Shown: piece after piece, positions 1 through 6,367 of the stretch
Position numbering within the stretch: the first letter of the stretch is position 1
Layout: every line of letters begins with the position of its first letter
Assembly: GCA_016719015.1 (NCBI GenBank)
Contig: JADKAZ010000014.1
Location: 1-7,038 of the forward strand
Origin: Chitinophagaceae bacterium
Lineage (GTDB): Bacteria > Bacteroidota > Bacteroidia > Chitinophagales > Chitinophagaceae
Direction of reading: 5' to 3'
Length of the DNA stretch: 7,038 nt
Notes under the pieces: generated by a model
What the model was told of the DNA's origin: nothing
Databases searched by the model: none
What the model saw: only the letters and a program-made list of their open reading frames with translations
Translations under genes and position numbers: made by a program

Positions 1-283
1 CCGCTCGATGAAATGGCCGAAGAAAACAAGCGACATTGCATAGAAGCGCGATGTCGATCAGCCGGATTCTTTTCTTTTCCGCTGCTTGCATTGGTCAATC
101 CCCCCCTTTTTTGTTGGAAAAAACGAAAGGGCGACCCCCCCAAATGCCGCCCCGTCTACAACCTCCCGCAGAAAATGCTGAACGAGCGGCAGGCAAGTCA
201 TCAGAAGCCAGCCGATCGGGCCTATTGCTCTCAGTAGATCTTTGTAGCTGCTTACTATTGCTTCAGGCCGATGTCATTTGTGA
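1..283. other. No supported gene; region downstream of the VOC gene
   Basis: I find no recognisable gene, RNA or clear terminator here. Plus-strand frames stay open for 70 to 80 codons but give low-complexity translations with no family resemblance. On the minus strand an ATG at 91 opens a frame to the window edge (about 30 codons, starting MQAAEKKRIRLIDIALLCN) with a G-rich stretch about 8 bases upstream. It could be the start of a gene lying beyond the window, but I do not recognise it. A T6/A6 inverted repeat at 107-123 next to C and G runs may be a decayed palindromic repeat. Confidence 0.5.
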
Positions 284-670
284 CTAAACCGGTTCGTGAC
301 AGACGGCCTCGATGTTGTGCCCGTCCGGGTCGAGAACGAAGGCGCCGTAGTAGTTCGGGTGGTAGTGCGGACGGAGGCCCGGTGCGCCGTTGTCTCTTCC
401 GCCGGCGGCGATCGCAGCCTGATAGAACGCATCGACCAGCGCGCGGTTGGCGACGCGGAAGGCGATGTGGACGGGCGGGACGTTGGGCGTTCCGGCGCCG
501 ATCCAGAAATCCGGTTTCGGTGGCTCGCCGAAGCCGGCAGCGTCGCCCCTGCCGGTCAGGGCACCCGGCACTTCCATGATCAACTCGTAGCCGATGGGTG
601 CAAGCGCGGCAGTGTAGAAACGTTTGCTGATTTCGAAGTTGCTGACGAAGACTCCGGTGTGGTCGATCAT
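284..670 (-). CDS. VOC family (glyoxalase/bleomycin-resistance fold) protein
   Basis: This intact gene encodes 128 residues, the usual size for a single vicinal-oxygen-chelate (VOC) protein made of two beta-alpha-beta-beta-beta modules. The first module begins MIDHTGVFVSNFEISKRFY and the second holds VHIAFRVANRALVDAFYQAA near residues 67-86. Family-type metal ligand candidates are His4, His68 and Glu121, the last in the closing LDPDGHNIEAV motif. The family includes glyoxalase I, fosfomycin and bleomycin resistance proteins and ring-cleaving dioxygenases, so the substrate cannot be assigned. I chose the ATG at 670 because AGGAG lies 6 bases upstream and the VOC fold starts at once; the longer frame to 739 adds a non-homologous arginine- and serine-rich tail. 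It is probably cytosolic. It lies downstream of hsdM but is separated from it by a MITE-like element, so it is probably not part of that operon. Confidence 0.87.
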   Translation of the reverse strand: MIDHTGVFVSNFEISKRFYTAALAPIGYELIMEVPGALTGRGDAAGFGEPPKPDFWIGAGTPNVPPVHIAFRVANRALVDAFYQAAIAAGGRDNGAPGLRPHYHPNYYGAFVLDPDGHNIEAVCHEPV

Positions 671-676
671 GAGGCT

Positions 677-681
677 CTCCT
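677..681 (-). promoter_or_regulatory. Ribosome binding site of the VOC gene
   Basis: AGGAG on the minus strand, 6 bases before the ATG at 670. It is the clearest Shine-Dalgarno sequence in the window and decides the start of the VOC gene against the longer upstream frame. Confidence 0.7.
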
Positions 682-798
682 GATGACTCGTTGCGGGATG
701 TGAGGCTGACAGCCTACTCCTTTGGCATCGAGGCCGCACGCTTTGGTCTTGTCACTCGAATCGCCAGGGCAATCGCATGAATGCCGTACGCATCAACT

Positions 799-819
799 CC
801 TCCCCCTTCAAGGGGGAGG
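799..819. repeat. Perfect palindrome inside the MITE, left copy
   Basis: Two 10-bp arms (CCTCCCCCTT and AAGGGGGAGG) around a single C. It is followed by a G-rich tract ending ATGGGG. A related palindrome lies at 924-943 in the right half of the element, so the two halves mirror each other. Confidence 0.75.
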
Positions 820-923
820 TCGGGAGGGGGATGGGGTTATCTGGCGGCTATTTCGTCGATCAAACCGCCGTTCGCGCCCCATCCCCACCCCATCCCGTCC
901 AATCGCAAACGTCGCTTTCGCGA

Positions 924-943
924 CCTTCCCCTTGAAGGGGAGG
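924..943. repeat. Near-perfect palindrome inside the MITE, right copy
   Basis: CCTTCCCCTT and AAGGGGAGGG are complementary except at one base. It is the diverged partner of the palindrome at 799-819 and is preceded by the C-rich tract at 877-900, the inverse of the G-rich tract after the left palindrome. Confidence 0.65.
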
Positions 944-1017
944 GGAGAGGCCGTTCATGCGATTGCCCTGCTCGAATCGAAAGGCCACGACGTGCGGTGC
1001 GCTTGATGTGATACCCG

Positions 1018-2481
1018 TTACGCGAGCGCCGCCGCCACTGCGCGAAAGCTCTCCAGTCCCGCCTCCAGATTCTCGATGATCTCCCCAGCCAGTTCGTCGG
1101 GGTCGGGCAGATTGTCGAGATCGGCCAGGCTTTGGTCCTTGAGCCAGAAAATGTCGAGGCTGGTCTTGTCGCGAGCGACGATCTGCTCGTAACTGAACTT
1201 GCGCCAGCGACCTTCCGGGGTTTTCGTCTCGTGCCGTGTCTCGATGCGCTCGAAGCGGTTCAGCGGTTGATAGCAGGCGACGAAATCCGCCAGATCCTCA
1301 TAGCGCAGCGGCTTCTTTTTCAGCGTGTGGTGGATGTTGGTGCGGTAGTCGTAGACCCACCTCGCGCGTCCACGCCTCCTTGCGCGCCGGCTGGTTGTCG
1401 AAGAACAACACGTTGGCGTAGAAGATCCCCGTCGGCAGGCGCAGGATGGTGTGCAGATCGGTCGTTTCCGAGCAGCTTGCGCACCGTCTCGCCCGCGCCC
1501 CCCTCGAACAGCCATTGTCCGGCACCACCACGGCGGCGCGGCCGGTGCTCTTCAACAAGCTCTTGATGTGCTGCACGAAATTGAGTTGCTTGTTCGAGGT
1601 CGTCGCCCAGAAATCCTGACGGTTATAAGTCAGCGCATCGGTTTCCTGCTCGCCTTCCTCATTGGTGAAATTCATGCTGCTCTTCTTGCCGAAAGGCGGA
1701 TTAGCCAGCACGTAGTCAAAAGTTTCCTTCGGTGGCGCAATCAAGGCATCGTTCGGCGAAATCGGGCTGTCGCCATCGATTTCGCCGATGTTGTGCAGGA
1801 ACATGTTCATCAAGGCCAGTCGGCGAGTGCCGGCGACGATCTCGTTGCCGAAGAAGGTGTCGTGCTTGAGGAAAGCCCGCTGCTCGCTGTCCATGTCGGG
1901 ATAGTTCGCCACCAGAAAATCGTAGGCGGCGAGGAAAAAGCCACCCGTGCCGCAGGCCGGATCGGCAATCGTCTTGTTCGGCAACGGCCGCATGCACTCG
2001 ACCATCGCCCGAATTAAAGGCCGTGGCGTGAAATATTGCCCGGCGCCGGACTTCGTATCCTCGGCATTACGCTCCAGCAGGCCTTCGTAGATGTCACCCT
2101 TCACATCCGCCCCCAGCGTCACCCACTGGGTTTCATCGACCATGTCGATCAGCCTTGAGAGCTTGGCCGGGTCCTGAATCTTGTTCTGCGCCTTGGTGAA
2201 AATCTGCCCGAGCAAGCCCGGCTTGTTGCCCAGCTCGCGCAGCACCGTCACGTAATGCACCTCCAGCGCCGCCCCGCGCGCGCCCCTTCAGGCTCCCCCC
2301 AATCCAGCCCTGGGGAAATGCCGATCTTGCGGCTGTACGGCGGCTTGCCATACTCGTCGGCCATCTTCAGGAAGATCAGGTAAGTAAGCTGTTCGAGGTA
2401 GTCGCCATAGCTCACCCCGTCGTCGCGCAGCGTGGTACAGAAGCTCCAGACACGGGAGACGATGGATGCGGTTGCGTTCAT
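1018..2481 (-). pseudogene. hsdM: Type I restriction-modification methyltransferase subunit HsdM, frameshifted
   Basis: HsdM is the N6-adenine methyltransferase subunit of a type I restriction-modification complex and works with HsdS for target choice. The N-terminal HsdM domain begins at the ATG at 2481 (MNATASIVSRVWSFCTTLRD, with YGDYLEQLTYLIFLKMADEY at 25-44). The AdoMet-binding motif DPACGTGGF starts near repaired residue 173 (bases from 1963) and the catalytic NPPF lies near 260 (1702-1691). The C-terminal part ends NLEAGLESFRAVAAALA with TAA at 1018. Repaired length is about 490 residues, normal for EcoAI-type HsdM. As read, the gene is broken: two extra G bases at 2283-2286 and 2295-2300, a locally wrong frame between about 1512 and 1469, loss of about five conserved residues near 1411, and a 2-base loss near 1358. 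The longest open part runs from 2260 to 1298. A functional protein is not expected unless these are sequencing errors. The Shine-Dalgarno is weak (GAGA about 11 bases before the ATG). Confidence 0.93.
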
Positions 2482-2528
2482 GAATACTTGTTTCTCTACT
2501 GACCTGTGTTCTATGGTTCAAGCCCAGG

Positions 2529-2826
2529 TTAAGCGCGTAAAAAAAATTTACACGCCGTGACGTGTAAATTACCGCTTTCGATAGGTAGAATCTTTCTAAA
2601 TCCTTGTTTTTCAAGGACTCCATCTTCCGCAAAGCTGTTTCGTTAATTTATACGCCTGACTTGTCGTCAGACGACACAGGCGCATCACATCCTTGCGGGT
2701 AATGCTTCCGTTCTGGGCGATGAAGCCGAGGATCAGTTGCTCCTGCTGCAAGCGGTCAAAATCCGGCCTGCTGGATATATTCGGTTGCTCTCCGAGCAAG
2801 TGATAGAGATTGGGCGACAAGGTAAC
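2529..2826 (-). pseudogene. C-terminal fragment of an ATP-binding winged-helix regulator (AlbA_2/AAA_4-like)
   Basis: This stretch encodes only the last ~98 residues of a protein. They start VTLSPNLYHLLGEQ and continue with FDRLQQEQLILGFIAQNGSI and TRKDVMRLCRLTTSQAYKLT, a helix-turn-helix or winged-helix segment. The pattern LYxxLGE ... LQQEQ ... I(A/T)xxGSITRxxxxxLCxLxxxQAYxLxKxL recalls the C-terminus of AlbA_2/AAA_4 ATP-binding proteins often found inside type I restriction operons; this is from memory of the family. The frame ends early in GRWSP, but removing one T from CTTTG near 2635 continues it as AEDGVLEKQGFRKILPI to a TAA at 2529-2531. The N-terminal ATPase part is absent and the fragment joins the HsdS stub in frame. 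It lies 47 bases upstream of hsdM. The TTG at 2820 is probably not a real start. Confidence 0.6.
2545..2570 (-). promoter_or_regulatory. 10-bp inverted repeat with T-tract, upstream of hsdM
   Basis: AATTTACACG (2545-2554) and CGTGTAAATT (2561-2570) are exact inverse complements with a 6-base loop. On the minus strand the second arm runs into eight T bases (complement of A at 2539-2546), like an intrinsic terminator, though the stem is AT-rich (four of ten pairs are G-C). It lies 64 to 89 bases before the hsdM ATG, so an operator for hsdM is the other reading. It overlaps the last repaired codons of the regulator fragment. Confidence 0.4.
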
Positions 2827-3059
2827 GACGCTTCCTGCCGCACCCTTGCGCCCAACGATGATTACCGGTCCTCAACAAAATACGCATCGTGCAAACCAAC
2901 AACTCCGCTTGAGCCAAAGACGGGGTATTCCCCGTTGCCGCTCCGAGCGGATTTAGTTAGCGACTTGCCGTATTCAAACGCAAGCAAATCTCCCAGCCGG
3001 CAAGAAATCCAGTTCTCCGGTAATGCTGCAACTGCCATCACCCGCCACCAAACCCTCAT
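2827..3059 (-). pseudogene. hsdS: N-terminal stub of type I specificity subunit HsdS
   Basis: HsdS carries two target-recognition domains and directs HsdM and HsdR to a bipartite DNA site. Only the first ~78 residues are present. LPENWISCRLGDLLAFEYGK is the usual start of the first target-recognition domain, followed by GEYPVFGSSGVVGLHDAYFV. One missing base in CCGG near 2866 introduces TAA after VEDR; restoring it continues as PVIIVGRKGAAGSV, the conserved HsdS run. The sequence then passes in frame into an unrelated regulator C-terminus, so the rest of the first domain, the central conserved helix and the second domain (some 300 residues or more) are missing. The start may be the ATG at 3059 or the ATG at 3038 (MAVAALPENW); neither has a clear ribosome site. 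Without a complete HsdS the complex cannot recognise DNA. Confidence 0.78.
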
Positions 3060-3080
3060 TCAGATGAGGAAGCTCAATGC

Positions 3081-3176
3081 AATCCCCTAGCCCCCTTTTT
3101 CAAAGGGGGGAATGGCGAGGGCGGCGGTGGTGGGGGGGGGGTCTTCCCCCCTTTGCAAAAGGGGATCGAGGGGATT
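3081..3176. repeat. Imperfect inverted repeat (BIME/MITE-like) between the DUF559 gene and hsdS
   Basis: The left arm (3081-3112) starts AATCCCCT and contains CCCCTTTTTCAAAGGGGGGAA. The right arm (3143-3176), read as the reverse complement, starts AAATCCCCT and contains CCCCTTTTGCAAAGGGGGGAA. The two arms match over about 32 bases with a few differences, around a GC-rich centre (3113-3142) that includes a run of ten G bases (3132-3141). Each arm is itself palindromic. The element fills the space from the DUF559 stop codon to about 20 bases before the hsdS start. In the minus-strand transcript it would form a strong hairpin, which may stabilise the upstream message or reduce read-through into hsdS. 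This C/G-run repeat type is common between genes in betaproteobacteria. Confidence 0.72.
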
Positions 3177-3537
3177 TCACAGCCTCTCCCCCACCACATC
3201 ATCAATGACCGCCAGCACCGCCTCCGTTTCCAGAAGCACCTGCCGGTTATCAAACCTCAACACCCGCAAACCAATCTTTCCCAATGCTTCATCCCGCAAT
3301 CGATCCTTGATTTGATGCGCTTCCTCATAGTGCTGGCTGCCATCCAGCTCGATCACCAGCTTGGCCGCCGGGCAGTAGAAATCGACGATGAACGACAGCA
3401 AGGGCTTCTGTCGATAGAACCGCACATTCCGTATCTGTTTGCGCCGAATCCGCTGCCAAAAGCACTTGCTCCCGCATCCGTCATGTTCATCCGGAGCGAG
3501 CGAGCCGGCTCTTCCAGCCCTGCCGTAGGGGCTCCAT
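3177..3537 (-). pseudogene. DUF559 family endonuclease-like protein, frameshifted at its N-terminus
   Basis: DUF559 proteins are small (about 110-130 residues), have a PD-(D/E)xK or Vsr-like nuclease fold and are usually uncharacterised. The intact part runs from a GTG at 3425 to TGA at 3179-3177 (82 codons) and contains FYRQKPLLSFIVDFYCPAAK, then LVIELDGSQHYEE and GLRVLRFDNRQVL, the core of the family with the conserved Asp and Glu-x-Asp residues. Upstream, FWQRIRRKQIRNV continues the same frame but lacks a start. The expected N-terminus PARSLRMNMTDA lies in another frame, with apparent extra bases in GGG (3471-3473) and TTTT (3458-3461). A further shift near 3508 leads back to an ATG at 3537 that overlaps the hsdR stop as TGATG, so the gene was probably translationally coupled to hsdR. 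Repaired length is about 120 residues, normal for the family. A role in restriction is possible but not shown. Confidence 0.78.
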
Positions 3538-6364
3538 CACGCCACCAACGCCTCATTCAACTCATCCAGCAACGGGTCCATGCCCTCGCCGAACAGTTGC
3601 CACATTTTCCCCAGCCCGCCCTGGGCGTCGAAGGGGCTGTAGTCGAGGTCGCTGCGGTCGACGTGGCAGGAGTGGGCAATGTGGTCGCGGAGCATGCGTA
3701 GCCAGTTCATCTGTTCTTCGTTGAATTTGTCGGCGCCGCCGGCGTGGTGCTGCATGATCCAGGTCTGGAAGTTCTTGCGCACGGTGTCGGCGAAGGGCGT
3801 GATTGGGCATCCAGGCCGCAGACGCGGCGGATCAGTGCGACGAGTGTGGTGAGTTCAGCTTCTGGATTCCCGCGTTCGCGGGAATGACCGGCGTCGTCGA
3901 GCTGGCCGTAGGCTTGCCAGATGCGCAGCGGGGCGAGTTTGGGTTTGTCGGCCTTGAGCTTGTCGAGCACTTGCCGCACCAGCTTGAGCGTGACTTCGCG
4001 CCGCCGCCAGGGTTGGGCGAAGAAGATGGTCAGCGCTTCGATTTCGTCGCGATTCGCGGCCAGCCAGTCGGCGAATTCAACGGTCAAGGCTTCGGCCTGC
4101 GCGGCGCTGTCCTTGCTCCAGCCGGCGTAGGTGACGCCATCGAGGTTGTCGTGGTCGATGGTCTGTTCTTTTTCGCGGCGGATGGTGTCGATCAGTTCGA
4201 TGAATTCGCCGTTCATCAGCGCCGCCGCTTCGCCGACCAGTTGTTGCTGGGCCTGGTCGCGCAGCGTGTCGCCGGGGTCGTTGCCGATGGGCAGGCCGGC
4301 GAGTTCGAGGGCGCGGGCTTCGATGAGGTCGCCGTCGATGGCGTTGAACAGTTTGCTGACGAGGTGGCTGAGTTCGACGCCGCCGGCTGCTTCGCGCAGA
4401 CGGCGCTGGTCGTCGGTGTCGAGTTGCTTGTTGAGGCGGGCGAGGCGACCGGCCAGCGAGGAGACGCTGTCGGTATCGGTGGCGCCCATCAGGATGCCCA
4501 TCGCCAGGTCTTTCAGCGGCACGCCGGGCTTGGTGATGAGCGGCTGGCTGGCGGTCTTGAGCGATTTGGTGACGCCGATGGCGTCGACGATGACGTAGTG
4601 GGTCTTGGCGGTTTTGGCGCTGGGCGTGACCTTTTTGAGGTCGTCCATGTCCAGCGTGCGGGTGCCGCGGCCTTTCATCTGCTCGAAGTAGTTGCGGCTC
4701 TTGACGTCGCGCATGAAGAGCAGGCATTCGAGCGGCTTGACGTCGGTGCCGGTGGCGATCATGTCCACGGTGACGGCGATGCGCGGGTGGTATTCGTTGC
4801 GGAACTGGGCGAGGATGGATTTGGGGTCTTCGCCCCGGTCGCACCGTGCCATCGGGCAGCTTTCTGTCCTGCGTGGCGTGTAGGTGACTTTCTTGCAGAA
4901 GGCGTTGCCCTCGCCGAATTCCTCGCGCACGGTCTGGATGATGTCGTCGGCGTGGCTGTCGGTCTTGGCGAAGATCAGGGTCTTGGGCACTTCGGCGCGG
5001 CCGGGGAAGATGGCCGGCAGGTTGTCGCGGAAGGCGCGGATGACGGTGCGGATCTGGTCCGGGTTGACGATGTCGCGGTCGAGCTGGGTGGCGGTGTAGG
5101 CGGCGTCTTCGTCCTGCTGCTCCCAGCGCTTCTTGCGGGTCAGGCGTTCGCGCTTTTCGACCTGCTGCTCGGCGGCGATGACGGCGCCTTGCTGGGTGAT
5201 GCGGGTGTCGATCAGGTAAATCTCGTTGCCGACATTGACGCCGTCGGCGACGGCTTTTTCATGGCTGTAGTCGCTGACGACGTTTTTCTTGAAGAAGCCG
5301 TAGGTGCGGTTGTCGGGCGTGGCGGTGAGGCCGATCAGGCTGGCGTCGAAGTAGTCGAGCACCTGCTGCCAGAGGTTGTAGATGCTGCGGTGGCATTCGT
5401 CGATGAAGATGAAATCGAAGAATTCGGGCGGGATCTTGGCGTTGTAGGCGACGGGGGCCGGGGCTTTGGGCTGCACCAGTTCGGCCGGGTTGATTTCTTC
5501 GGCGGCTTCGTCGAGGTCCTTGTCTTGCAGCAGCGAGTAGAGGCGCTGGATGGTCGAGATGCAGACGTCGGCGCCCTTGTCGACGAAGCTGCTTTTCAGT
5601 CGCTGTACCGAGTAAAGCTCGGTGAATTTGCGGTTGTCGTCGATCGGCACGTAGGCCATCATTTCCTGCTCGGCCTGCTCGCCGAGGTTTTTGGTGTCGA
5701 CAAGGAAGAGGACGCGCTTGGCGTCGGCGTGCTTGAGCAGGCGGTAGATGCTGGTGATGGCGGTAAAGGTCTTGCCGGCGCCGGTGGCCATCTGAATGAG
5801 GGCGCGCGGCCGGGCTTCGCGGAAGGATTGTTCGAGGTTGGTGATCGCCGTTTCCTGGCAGTCGCGCAGGCGGAGTTCTTTCGCGGGCTGGTGCTCGGGG
5901 TTGAGCGGCGGCAGTTCGGCGAGGCGGGCGCGCAGGCTGTCGCCTTCGGCCAGCCAGTCGCGCAGGGTTTCCGGGCGGTGGAAGCTGAAGATTTCACGCG
6001 AACGCGGCTTGGGGTCGCGGGCGTCGGTAAAGCGGGTGACGATGCCGGTGGCTTCGTAGAGGAAGGGCAGCGGCTGCTGGTTATTGACCCACTTGAGCCT
6101 GGCGGCGGCGTAGCCTTCGGTCTGCGTTTCGTGCGCAGTCAGGCGCTGGCCTTCTTCCTCGCGCTTGGCTTCGATGACGCCGACGGCCTTGCGATCAACA
6201 AACAGTACATAGTCAGCCGGGCCGGCATCGGTCTGCCATTCGCGCACGGCTTGCCCGGCGCGGGCGCTCAAGTCGATTTTCTCTTGCACCGCCCAGCCGG
6301 CGGCACGCAGTTGCGCGTCAATGCGGTCGCGGGCTTGCTGTTCGGGGTTCTGGTTATCGCTCAT
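3537..6364 (-). CDS. hsdR: Type I restriction enzyme subunit HsdR (EcoAI/EcoEI-like), one frameshift near the 3' end
   Basis: HsdR is the motor and nuclease of type I restriction: it pulls unmethylated DNA past the bound complex using ATP and cuts it. The N-terminal nuclease domain shows Asp51 (PADYVLFVD) and Glu65-Ala-Lys67 (GVIEAKRE). The superfamily 2 helicase motifs follow in order: ATGAGKT at 193-199, DECH at 322-325, LTATP at 346-350, TLIFAKTDSHADDI at 462-475 and QMKGRGTR at 562-569. The C-terminal domain resembles EcoEI_R_C. The frame is open to 3707, but one base is missing near 3803-3805 after residue 853 (GLDA); the true end, ITPFADT then RKNFQTW through LLDELNEALVA, lies in the next frame and stops at 3537. 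Repaired length is about 942 residues. I chose the ATG at 6364 (MSDNQNPEQQARDRID) over the TTG at 6388 because family members start this way. No Shine-Dalgarno is visible. A dRS3-like repeat lies in frame at residues 827-833. Confidence 0.95.
3866..3885. repeat. dRS3-like palindromic repeat inside hsdR
   Basis: ATTCCCGCGTTCGCGGGAAT is a perfect palindrome with 9-bp arms and a TT centre. It fits the neisserial dRS3 consensus ATTCCC-N8-GGGAAT. With its flanks (CTGG before, GACCGG after) it matches the widespread proteobacterial intergenic repeat whose translation reads HSRERGNP on one strand and WIPAFAGMT on the other. Here it is read as HSRERGNPE within hsdR without breaking the frame, between the QLD and ELTTLVALIRRVCG segments. 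Confidence 0.8.
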
Positions 6365-6367
6365 CGG

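Larger units (their letters stand above)
764..970. mobile_element. MITE-like element with 17-bp inverted ends and 9-bp flanking direct repeats
   Basis: CAGGGCAATCGCATGAA at 765-781 is repeated as its exact reverse complement at 954-970. Just outside these ends, CTCGAATCG occurs as a direct repeat at 755-763 and 971-979, which looks like a 9-bp target-site duplication. One extra C (764) separates the left copy from the inverted end. The element is about 206 bp and carries no plausible gene, as expected of a non-autonomous miniature element moved by a transposase encoded elsewhere. Its interior is largely self-complementary: a palindrome at 799-819, a G-rich tract at 821-836 mirrored by a C-rich tract at 877-900, and a second palindrome at 924-943. 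It lies between the end of hsdM and the VOC gene. I cannot name the transposase family. Confidence 0.72.

Noticed and set aside
13..287. Overlapping plus-strand frames at the window start
   Set aside because: Two frames of similar length overlap, neither has a ribosome site or a recognisable motif, and both cross runs of C and A.
271..703. Plus-strand frames opposite the VOC gene
   Set aside because: The minus strand encodes a clear VOC protein with a good ribosome site; the opposite frames are arginine-rich or otherwise unlike known proteins.
796..950. CRISPR array suspected from repeated palindromes
   Set aside because: There are only two diverged, inverted copies and no regular spacers; the structure is explained by the MITE-like element.
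722..1011. Plus-strand frames of 76-94 codons across the repeat region
   Set aside because: They read through the MITE-like element and its palindromes; the translations are the usual nonsense of C/G-run repeats such as FPLKGRGEA.
1451..2017. Plus-strand frame of 188 codons opposite hsdM
   Set aside because: It lies fully antisense to conserved HsdM motifs (DPACGTGGF and NPPF) and shows no family resemblance.
2488..2516. sigma70-like hsdM promoter TTGAAC with TAGAGA 17 bases downstream on the minus strand
   Set aside because: The -35 box matches only four and the -10 box only three of six consensus bases; too weak to list as a feature.
2611..2820. A separate small helix-turn-helix gene starting with TTG at 2820
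   Set aside because: The frame continues upstream into HsdS sequence without a stop, there is no ribosome site, and the similarity is to the end of a longer protein, so it is a fragment and not a complete small regulator.
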